Source of the DNA: Closterium sp. NIES-65
Taxonomy: Eukaryota; Streptophyta; Zygnematophyceae; Desmidiales; Closteriaceae
Direction of reading: 5' to 3'
DNA: 64,000 nucleotides
NCBI GenBank assembly: GCA_948144175.1
Contig: CANXME010000309.1
Coordinates: forward strand, 930,001-994,000
Positions 40,601-49,822 of this stretch are shown here, one piece after another. How positions within the stretch are numbered: the first letter of the stretch is position 1; every line of letters starts with the position of its first letter. The notes under the pieces were generated by a model. It ran no database searches and was not told the origin of the DNA. It saw only the letters and a program-made list of their open reading frames with translations. A program made the translations under genes and the position numbers.

Positions 40601-43600
40601 TGGTGCTGCTGTTGAGCGTCTGACCCACATCGCCTGGCGGGGAGGATGTGGGGCAATTATGGCATGGAGGGCAGAGGGGATAGAGGTGAGGTGGGAAGCA
40701 GGAGGCGGAAGAGCTCAGGTCCCCCGCGAACAGCACCAGGCTGGGGTTGCCGGCTTTCACGTTGTCGAATGTGGTGCATCTGTTGAGCGTCTGACCCACA
40801 TCGCCTGAAGAAGGAGAGGGGCCATGGGGACAGGGCACGGGGAAGAGAAGGAGGGAGGCCAGATGGAAAAAGAGGGGAAAGAGGACGGGAGGCGAGCACT
40901 CAGCTCCCCTGCGAGCAGCACCAGGCTGGACCTGTGGGCTTTGACATGGTCAAATGTGGCGCTGCTGCTGAGCGTCTGAGCCACATCGCCTGGCGGATCG
41001 GGGCAATGGAGACCAAAACGAGGAGGGGAAGAACATTCAGCATGCGAGCAGCACCAGGCTGGAGCTGTGGGCTTTGACATGGTCAAATATGGCGCTGCTG
41101 CTGAGCGCATGAGCCTCATTGACAGGGGCCAGGGAGCGTCTGAGTGTAGACAGTGAAGTTTTGACACGGTCAAATGTGGTGGTGCTGCTGCTGAGCGTCT
41201 GAGCCTCATGGTAAAAAAGGAGTTGTTACATAAGTGAGAAACAGACTCACCACAAGTGGAGGGGTGGAGCAGGCTGACGGGTTGAAGCAGTCAACTGGAA
41301 GACGCAAAAGCACCCTCCAATTACAAACACACACAAGTGCGACTTTGACCGGGGCAGAAGCAGAGCAGAGGCAGGGGCAGGGAGTGACACGAAGGAGTGT
41401 GTGATGGGAGAGCCTTCGATTCGGTAGAAGTAGCGCGTGGAAGGGAGGGGAACGAGAGGGTGGGTGGTGGAGGCCACATACCCCAGGGCGAAAAACAGAC
41501 TCACGACTCACGACTCACCCACAAGTGCGACTTTGAACGGGTAGGCGGAAGCAGAGCCAGGGGCAGGAAGCGAGGTGAAGGAGTGGGTGGTTGGGGAGCC
41601 GTCGATTCGATAGAAGTAGCGCGTTGCGGGGACGAGTGGGCCGATGGGGATGAAGAATGTATCTCCCGACACGTATGCTCCGTCTGTGCCCTCTGCAAAG
41701 GCATAGCGGAAGGAACGACCACTGGTGGTGGCAGCAGGAGAGAGGAAGGAAAAAGAGGGGGGCGGTGGAACAGGGAAGAAGGGGAGGAGCAGGCCGATGG
41801 GGATGAAGAATGTATCTTCCGACACGTATGCTCCGTCTGTGCCCTCTGCGAATGCATAGTAGAAGGAATAACCACTGGTCATAACAGGGGGGAGGAAAGA
41901 AGGGACGGAGGGGAAAAAAGGGGGGGAAGGGAAGGAGGGCGGCTGCAGATTGAGGCAAACCAAGTTACCCTCCCATTTAAGGTGTAAGGTTGAAATGTGC
42001 CCTACCTGACCAACTGGTTAAGAGTGTTGGGTTGTGCTCCTCCACATTGAGGCGAACCAACCAAGTTACCCTCCCATATTAGGTGTACATGTGGACCCTG
42101 CCCCACCTTGCTGACTGGTTGAGGGCGCTTGGGTCCATGCCATAGTGCACGGAGCGCTTGCGCCTGCTCATTGAGATGAATAGAGTACCTTTTAGGTCTG
42201 TGTGTACACATGGATCCTACCCCACCTGGCCGATTGGTTGAGGGCATTTGGGTCTGTGCCATAGTGCACGGAGCGCTTGCGCAGATGAACAAAGTTTGCC
42301 TTTCCAATTTTTAGTTAGCACATGGATCTTGCTGCACCTTGCTGACTGGTTGAGGGCGTTGGGGTCCGTGCCATAAAGCACAGAGCGCTTGCGCCTGCAC
42401 TTGCTCGCATCCATCCCGCCTTCCACAAAACCCCCCTCCACCTCCCTCTCTTCCCCCTCCTCCCCTTCTTCTTCTCCTCCCTCCCCCTCCTTCGCGTCCT
42501 TCTCGTCCTCTTCCTCCTCCCCCACACCTGCTTTCCCCTCACTAGACTTGATGACACGCCCTGCCTCTTCCCCTAGTTCCGTGAGCAGGTCAATTGGAAG
42601 TTTGTGCCTCTTCTCACATGCGCTTAACGGCATGATGTTGGGGATGACAAACCGTACAAACATGAAAAGACCATCGGGAGAAGCTGGGGCGAGAAGCACC
42701 TGGGCAGAGAAAAGGGAGGGGGGAGGGTGGAGGGTGGAGGGAAGAGGGGTGAAGAGCGCATAAGCATGGGCAGCTTGTGCCTCTTCTCGCATGCGTTTAA
42801 CGGCATGATATTGGGGATGACAAACCGTACAAACATGAAAAGACCATCGGGAGAAGCCGGGGCGAGAAACACCTGAGGAAGAAGAAGGGTGAGGGTGGGA
42901 GGAGAAAAGGTGGGGGAGAAGAAAGCATAAGTTGGGACAACTGGTGCTTCATCTCGCATGGGCCAAATGGCATGGTGCTGGGGATGCTGCACCATACAAA
43001 CACGAACAGACCATTGGGAGAATCTGGGGCGAGAAGCACCTGCTCGGGGTGGTTAGTGCCGTTCTGCTGGTGGTAGTCCAACCAAGGGAATGTCAGGAGC
43101 CGTGTAGGGTGATTCAAACGTGCATCTGTGAACCTTATTCAAGAGGGAGTGCTAGGATCATGCATAGAGCAGGCTGACCTGCTCGGGGTGGTTAGTGCCG
43201 TTCTGCTGGCGGTAGTCCAACCAAGGGAATGTCAGGAGCCGTGTAGGTTGACTCAACATTCGTCTGCCAATAACAGCCAGACTCACCTGCTAGCAGCAAA
43301 CACGCTCATTCCCGCTGTAGCAACCAGACCTGCTCGGGGTGGTTAGTGCCGTTCTGCTGGTGGTGGTTCAACCAAGGGAATGTCAGGAGCCCTTCCTCGG
43401 GTCCGTGTAGGTTGTGACTCAAACGGGAGTGCTAACGGCATCCAGACAACTGACTGACCTGCTCGGGGTAGTTGGTGCCGTTCTGCTGGTGATAGTCCAA
43501 GGGAATGTCAGGGGCCGTGTAGGGTGACTCAAACGGGGGGCTTGCGAGGTCGGGATCAGGCACTGCACGGTACGCCACTCCCTGCGCTGTAAGCACACTC

Positions 43601-44167
43601 GACCAAAAGAAAGAGCAGAAGAAATAACGGAAGAAACATGCTAGACGTGAGGTTTTGAAAGCAAATACTACTTTTTTTTGCTACAGTTGTCTCTTTTTCT
43701 CTCTCTCTTGTCTTTTTCCAGTACAGAAGAATGTTTACCCAGGAAAAGGCTCTTATCTGGGGGATGGTTGCAGGCTGCTTACACGGGGGAGGCTGCTTCA
43801 GCTTCAGCTTCTTCTCCTTCTGATTCGGCAGCTGCGGCTCCTGCCTCTGCGAAGTATCAACCGCGTCTCTCGCAAGAAAGGAGCCGCTTCCTCTCAGTCC
43901 AAACCTGCTGCTGCTGCGGCTGCCGGTGCCGTCATTTTCCGCGTCGGCGTCTTGCTGTTGCTGCTGCTGCAGCAGCAGTTGCTGAGGCTCTGCCACGTCA
44001 GCCAACGGCAGGCGAAGGACGCCAGGAAATAACGTTCTGGCGGAGAATCCCTTTTGGGGAGTTTCAACAGATACGCCGGGAAAGAACGGCCTGGCGGAGA
44101 ATCCCGCGCACGCGGTAAGGCCGGCGAGAAGCAGCAGCGGGAGGAACGCGGCACGGATTCCCGCCAT
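36538..44167 (-). CDS. Purple acid phosphatase, plant type, 714 aa, 10 exons
   Basis: Exons 44167-43783, 43586-43459, 42699-42338, 41721-41519, 40633-40353, 39818-39678, 39204-39058, 38267-38157, 37345-37158 and 36736-36538 join in phase into 715 codons with stop. The N-terminus MAGIRAAFLPLLLLAGLTAC is a signal peptide. All five metal-binding blocks of purple acid phosphatases are present: GDVGQT (360-365), GDLSYAD (387-393), GNHE (460-463), FMHVPLYNSN (His573) and GHVHAYER (609-616). The C-terminal FGHAELVFNDNHTATYSW fits the family's end. The expected role is a secreted or vacuolar Fe-Me phosphomonoesterase for phosphate release. Oddities: an acidic Glu-rich insertion in exon 3, a His-rich insertion in exon 7, and duplicates of almost every exon edge. 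Confident for family; exon edges are inferred. Confidence 0.85.
36832..36847. repeat. Palindrome, AATT core
   Basis: TTTGAGAATTCTCAAA, perfect, in intron 9 of the phosphatase gene. A GCGC half-palindrome (GGCGCCTCAAAAC) lies at 36949-36961. Confidence 0.9.
36866..37520 (-). repeat. Echoes of phosphatase exon 9
   Basis: The full exon is 37345-37158. Upstream copy 37436-37515 keeps the acceptor and start (GGCGAGCCTATGCGGTACGA). Downstream copies 37028-37120 (end plus donor, GTCACAGT-like block and GGCCTGTGAGTG) and 36866-36935 (GCACGTGC...GCTACCCCGTGTG) keep later parts. Confidence 0.8.
37577..37640. repeat. (CA)n microsatellite
   Basis: About 31 CA units, in the intron between exons 8 and 9 of the phosphatase gene. 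Confidence 0.95.
37743..38090 (-). repeat. Three donor-side echoes of phosphatase exon 8
   Basis: The exon 8 end (plus strand CTCCAGGTAGTGCCCGTCGT...CATGAACGCCAC) recurs at about 38032-38075, 37869-37935 and 37745-37810 downstream of the full exon (38267-38157). Each keeps a potential GT donor or a decayed one. Confidence 0.85.
38390..38500. repeat. CACCACACC-rich simple repeat
   Basis: Imperfect ACCAC/ACCCC repeats in the intron between exons 7 and 8 of the phosphatase gene; similar tracts recur at 38790-38880 and 38970-39055 between exon echoes. Confidence 0.85.
38517..39615 (-). repeat. Echoes of phosphatase exon 7 and a TCGA palindrome
   Basis: The full exon is 39204-39058. Donor-side echoes: 38881-38966, 38694-38775 and 38517-38600 (CTGGTGCGTGTAGATAACGA...CCGATGTCCA on plus). 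Acceptor-side and middle echoes: 39360-39420, 39480-39545 and 39590-39612. A perfect palindrome TTTTGAGTCGACTCAAAA at 39333-39350 lies between two of the upstream copies. Confidence 0.85.
39333..39350. repeat. Palindrome, TCGA core
   Basis: TTTTGAGTCGACTCAAAA, perfect (20 bp with its outer G and C). GATGTCCATGGAGTA occurs on both sides (39117 and 39371). Confidence 0.95.
40105..40280 (-). repeat. Donor-side echoes of phosphatase exon 5 with an AATT palindrome
   Basis: The exon 5 end (plus strand CTTACGATA...GGGCGAATACTTTCTCGGAC) recurs at 40190-40275 and, shorter, at 40138-40165. TTTGAAAATTCTCAAAA (40106-40122, one mismatch) sits at the outer edge. Confidence 0.8.
40655..41215 (-). repeat. 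Four acceptor-side echoes of phosphatase exon 5
   Basis: The exon 5 start (GDVGQT...VLFAGDL; plus strand GCACCAGGCTGG...TGACCCACATCGCCT) recurs at about 40720-40803, 40905-40990, 41043-41115 and 41158-41207, upstream of the full exon at 40633-40353. The first two keep the AG acceptor (cgcctggcgg, cgcctgaag). Confidence 0.85.
41338..41880 (-). repeat. Echoes of phosphatase exon 4
   Basis: The full exon is 41721-41519. Upstream copy 41780-41873 keeps the acceptor and start (TGGTTATTCCTTCTACTATG). Downstream copy 41338-41441 keeps the end (plus GCGACTTTGACCGGGGCAGA...TAGAAGTAGCGCG). Confidence 0.85.
42003..43040 (-). repeat. Echoes of phosphatase exon 3
   Basis: The full exon is 42699-42338. 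Acceptor-side copies with GAGAAACACCTGAGG or GAGAAGCACC lie at 42780-42872 and 42955-43039. Donor-side copies (plus CTGACTGGTTGAGGGCG...CACGGAGCGCTTGCG) lie at 42221-42282, 42100-42168 and 42003-42050. Confidence 0.85.
43040..43425 (-). repeat. Three donor-side echoes of phosphatase exon 2
   Basis: CTGCTCGGGGTGGTTAGTGC (plus) and its 60-bp continuation recur at 43040, 43179 and 43330, downstream of the full exon 43586-43459. The copy at 43040 is fused directly to an exon 3 echo. Confidence 0.85.
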
Positions 44168-44788
44168 ATCTCGCGTGGATTCGCAAACGGAGGAAAAACA
44201 AAATATGCACGTAGTCTAACACGCGAATTTTCGGTCAAGAAAGGAGGCCTGCACGACGCAGCGATGCGCCGGGAGAGATATGAAGAGAAAGCTCCGCGGG
44301 GTGTTGCAAATTCAAGAACTAACAACAAAGAAACAACTGCAGGCACTAGACGGCAAGGAGGCTGCTTGATTTGTGTGCTGCTGAAATCCTTCGGGACTCG
44401 GGATGCGGCTCCATAAGGTGTTTCGCGTTCTAGAGTGGTCAATAACGGTTACAGAAGGGTTGTATGCAGTATTGAACCCGATGGGACACCCGTTCTGCAA
44501 GAGCAATTCGAGGGCGAGGGCTGTGCTAGATTCGCGAGTTCCGCGAGCCTTGAGAATGCCGCACGTTACATACAGGGCAATCAAAGGGACTGAAACTGAG
44601 GGCGACAACAAGCGTACGGTATGATATAAAATACAAGATCAGACAATTTCACTTCACAGGCGAATAACATCATGATGACGAACACCACAGATATTGTGAC
44701 ATGACACTTCCCAATTTCCTTTTCGATTCTCAAAACGCTACATGACATCGTTCTTCACGACTTAGCTAGAAATAAATACTACGGCAAA
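44168..44788. other. Intergenic region between two minus-strand genes
   Basis: Contains the 3' flank of the kinase gene and the promoter and 5' UTR of the phosphatase gene. No gene, no repeat and no AATAAA on the minus strand seen. Confidence 0.5.
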
Positions 44789-47700
44789 TCACTGGTGTTG
44801 CTGCTGTGGGTGCATACCATGCGATGCCCTTCTAGCCTGGTACTGCTGCCATGCAGATCCTGTCCCGCTTAAATCCCCGCTGTTACCAACGTTACCACTT
44901 CCTCCCGAGCCCCGTAACTGCTCAGGCCCAGGCTGTTGCCAGTGCGACTGCTGCATGTACTGCTGAGGAGGAACCGGGGAACCCCCACGTCCTCCGCCTC
45001 CATACATTGAACCTGGACCATTACTATACCTTCCCCCAGCTCCTCCACCCACATTGTAACTATTTGATATCGGCGCGTTACTGTAGCTTTGGTTCATGTA
45101 CTGATTCGAATGCTGCCGCTGCTCCCACTCCCCTGTGGAGAGAGTTCTTCCAATCCCCCCTAGCCCAACAGGCTGCCCCATATAATCACCACCATACCCA
45201 CCACCAGTGCCACTCCCATGACCACGATCACCACCACCGCCGCCACCACCATTGAAACCCTGAGGTCCCAGACCTGGGCCTGGTCCAGAGCCCAGACCAG
45301 CTCCCGAACCTGGCCTTGAACCTTGACCCATACCTGATCCCGAACCTGCTACCATGCCTGGGCCCATACCTCCTCTCATGTCCCCCCGTATACCACCAGA
45401 ATAACCCCCACCACCAGCACCAGAGACTTGAGCTGAAGACCCATACCCACCCATACCCTCTGCCCCCTGTTCCCACCCACCCCCCATCCGCCCCCCTCCT
45501 CCCCCTGCCCCCCCTCCTCCCCCTCCTCCCCCCCCCCCACCCTGCCACATCTGCTGCGAGTATTGGTTAGGCGGCGGCGGGGGGTAGTGGTCGTAAGGCC
45601 GCTGGGGGTAAGAGGGGTTCTGCTGCGGTTGGGGGTGGTGGTATGGGTTTTGCTGGGAAGAGTAGGGGTACTGGCTGGGTGACTGGTGCAAGGGAGCCGT
45701 GTGGGGGCCTTGCAAGGGGAAGTTGTGGGGGCGGTCGTGTGGGGGGATGGAGAGGGAGGAAGCTCGGTGGGGGGAAACGTCTCTGCTCAGGGTGATGGGT
45801 GGGGAAGGGAAGGGAGGTGGAGAAGAGAGGAGGGATGAGGAAAATGATGAGTTGGGAAACAAGAGGAGACAGAAAGAAGACATAAGAAAACAAGAAAAGT
45901 CAGAAAGGAGACAAAAACAAACAAGAGAAGGCATAAAACGACCCTCTTACCTCTGATTCCAATGCCCCACTGGCCCTCCACCACCAAACTGATCGCCACC
46001 ACTGCGATACCCATCCCCACCACTGCCATACCCATCTCCACCACTGCCATACCCATCTGCACTACTCCCCCTAGCAACCATCTGCGGAGGTGGAGGAGAA
46101 AGGCCATGTGGGCCCCCATACATCCCTCCACCCCCACCACCACCCCCACCACCAGCACCAAACCCACCACCGCTACTGCTGCTGCTGCCACTGCCACTGC
46201 CAATCCCACCCCCACCCATGCCCCCATCGGGGAACAAAGGCTTTGCCCGCCCGTAGCTTGAGGGTGATCGCGGGGAAGATGGCTCAGGAGATCGTCTCGA
46301 TATAGGCTGATCCTGTACAGACTGCCGTTGTTCCAACCCACCATACTGCTGCTGCTGCTGCTGCTGCTGCTGCGAGTTCTGGTGGTGATAAGGAAGAGAA
46401 CCAGTGGGAGCATACGCACCAGGCTCTGGTCCAGACGACATTTGCCTATGGCTATACCCTTCCCTCTCCCGCTCTCTCTCCCGCTCCCTCTCCCGCTCCC
46501 TCTCCCTCTCCCACATTTCCCTATCCTGCTCCCTCTCTCTTTCTCTCTCTCGGTCATACGATGGATACCCATCTTGCTCTCCCCCCAATGATCTCCCACC
46601 ACCGCTATATGGCCGATCCCCCGCCCCTTCACTCTCCTCCAGGTAAGCTGCTTGGTCTGGAAGGGCCGGCATTCCATGGCTGTATGTGCGTCCTGACTCT
46701 CTGTTCGGGCGGCGGCGGGGCGGCGTGAGAGGGCCGGAGAGGGATTTAGGCTTGCTTCTAGGCGGGGATTTGCCTGGGTAATTAATACTGTTGTTGCTGC
46801 TGCTGCCTGTGCCTCCAACGGGTTGTAACTCATTAGATGTGGGACTGCGTGTGCGGTCGAGAGGCATCTGCTGCTGCTGCTGGTACTGGTGATGAGGAGG
46901 AGGTGAGGTCCGGTTGTCCTGGCTCGGGAAAAGAGGCTCGGGGCCCGAACCTGAATGGCTTCTACCACTAGCGCTGGAAGCTGCAGTGCTGCTGGCGGAG
47001 AAGAGAGGCTCGGGACCCGAACCGCCACCCGAGCCTCGGAACAACGGCTCCGGACCACCATTACCAGCCAAACCACCCACACTGCCACCAGCAGCAGAAG
47101 TTGCAGGACCTGCTGCAAACAGAGGCTCTGGGTCCCCCCTACCAACACCAACACCGCCAATGCCACTGCCACCAAACAAAGGTTCTGGATCCCTCCTACC
47201 ACCGCCGACACCGCTGCCACTGCCACCAAACAAAGGCTCTGGGTCACCCCTGCCGCCGCCGCCACTGCCACTGCCGCCAAACAAAGGCTCTGGATCCCTC
47301 CTACCACCGCCGCCGCTGCCAATGCCACTGCCACCAAACAGCGGCTCTGGTCCGGTTCTGGTAGCACCAGCCCCATCACCAGCAGCAAACCCCCCGCCAC
47401 TCGCACCAGCGTTATTATTGAGAAAAGCTTCAGCATGATCAGCCATCTCTCGCAGGTCAACAGTTGGGCTGCTGCGGGTCCTAGCAGGTGGTATCACTCC
47501 CCCTCCTCCCCCTCCCCCTCCTCTTTCCTCTAGCCCAAACTCACTGCTGTTTTGCCCCCTTGAGTACATATGCTGTGGGCTCATTCTCCCACCTCCGTTG
47601 GCCACCAAGCCTGCTGCCGAGCCTGGGAAATACGGAGGTCCGGCATTATAATCCCGGGCAGCCATGTCGTCCCTCCATCCGTGCCTGCCAGGTCCGGCAG

Positions 47701-47908
47701 CAGGGCCGGAGTACATGCCAGGTCCGGACAACGCCGGGCCTGAGGAAGGAGGCATGGAGGACGGAGGCCCGGATGGAATCGGACCGGAATCGCGCCAAGA
47801 CGGGTGTTGCTGCTGCTGATAATTGAGGTGCTGTTGCTGCTGCTGCTGCTGTTGTTGCTGCTGTTGGTGCTGCTGCTGTTGTTGTTGATGCTGTTGCTGC
47901 TGCTGATA

Positions 47909-47941
<33 letters not shown>

Positions 47942-49745
47942 ATGGTACGAAGGTTGCTCCCATGGGGAAGGATAGGAGGGCTGGGAGGACACCGACCTGG
48001 GAGAAATGGGTTGAGAGGCAAGAGAGGGTGAAGAGGTGGGATGAAAACCGAGGGAGAGGGGAGAATCAGGATGAAAGAAAGAAGAGCGGACAAGATCAAT
48101 TAAGTGGCAGCAGGAGAAGCAACAAGGATGGGTGCATGGGCTTACTTGGAGCAAGGGTGGGGGGTGAATGGACTTACCTGGGGGAGCGAGGAGCGTCCAT
48201 ATGACCTGAACTCATGCCCCCACTCATCCCTCCGCCACTCATGCCCGCCCCGCTCATCCCCACCCCTACGGGCATGGGACTGGAGCCCACTGGCGCTGCG
48301 ACGAACACATGCTGCATGAGCTTGTGTGCTCTCAGGCGATGGGAGGGGGAGGAGGTGCATGGGATGGGCATGGGCATCGGCTTACCTGGGGGAGCGAGGA
48401 GCGTCCAAATGACCCGAACTCATGCCTCCACTACTCATGCCTCCACTGCCCATGCCTCCACTGCTCAACCCCATCCCCACGGGCACTGGCCCTGCGACAA
48501 ACACATGCTGCATGAGCTTGTGGGCTCGCAGGCGGTGGGAGGGGTTGACAGCGAGGCAGTGGCGGAGGAAGTCCTTGGCGCAGTCTGAGAGGTGGCTGGG
48601 GATGGGCGGTGGGGTTGTTGTGCCGCCTATTCTCAGAATAGCCGCCATCTGGGGGAGGGGAAGAGGGGAAGGGTGGGAGGGAAGGAGGGGTTGAGTGCAA
48701 GGCAGTGGTGGAGGAAGTGCTTGGCGCAGTCTGAGAGGTGGCTGGGGATGGGCGGGGGGGTTGTGGTTATGCAGGATACCCATCACCTAAGGTAGGGGAG
48801 GGCCGGGGAGGGAGGCAAGGACAAGGCGAGGGAGAGGCGAGGGAGAGGCGAGGGAGAGGCGACACGCCCCTTTGTGTCCAGCCAGGGGGTGCGCTGCACA
48901 GGCGCGTGTGCATCAGAATGACAAGCTGACTGCTGGGAGTTGATTCAGAGCCTTACCCCATCAATAGGGGTTTCGGGTTTGCGGGCCGTCCTGTCCCCTG
49001 TGTCCAGTCAGGGGATGCACAGGCACTCCACCCCAGAGAAGAAACTCACCTCGCCAGTGGGCGACGACCCCCAGGGCGGCTTGCCTTCGATGTCAAGCCA
49101 GGGGATGCGCAGACGCTTGTACATGACAGCCCTAGCAAGGTGCCTCCTGAGTCAACTCAGAACCTCACCCCCCATCGGTTCAGCTTACCTCGTCAGTGGG
49201 CGACGCCCCCCAGGGCGGCTTGCCTTCGATGTCAAGCCAGGGGATGCGCAGACGCTTGTGTGTGGAAAACCCTAACATGCTGACGGACCCTTGAGTTGAC
49301 CAGACTCACCCCGTCAGTGGGCGACGCCCCCCAGGGCGGCTTGCCTTCGATGTCAAGCCAAGGGATGCGCAGACGCTTATCGACAACCCGCATGGCCATC
49401 TCAATGACAGTACAACCGAGACTCCAGATGTCCACCGGCCAGTTGTACCCGTCCGGCCGCTTGTTGATCACCTGGGAGGAGGAAAGGAGGGAGCGGAGGG
49501 GCAGAGAGGGGTGGGGATGTCGAGGAGTTGAAGTGAGCAGGCGTTTATAAAAACCCGCATGGCCATCTCGATAACAGTGCAGCCCAAACTCCAGATGTCC
49601 ACCGGCCAGTTGTACCCGTCCGGCCACTTGTTGACCACCTGGGGGGAAGCGGGCAGTGAAGTGGGTAGGCAAGGATTTTATGGATGAAGCAAGGAACACA
49701 AACGGAGCAAAAAAAAAACACACACACACACAAAAAACGGAGCAA

Positions 49746-49776
<31 letters not shown>

Positions 49777-49791
49777 CACACAAAACGGAGC

Positions 49792-49822
<31 letters not shown>

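Noticed and set aside
36538..44167. A cluster of several purple acid phosphatase genes
   Set aside because: Repeated pieces are always parts of single exons around one full copy; only one signal peptide, one set of metal motifs in order and one C-terminus are present.
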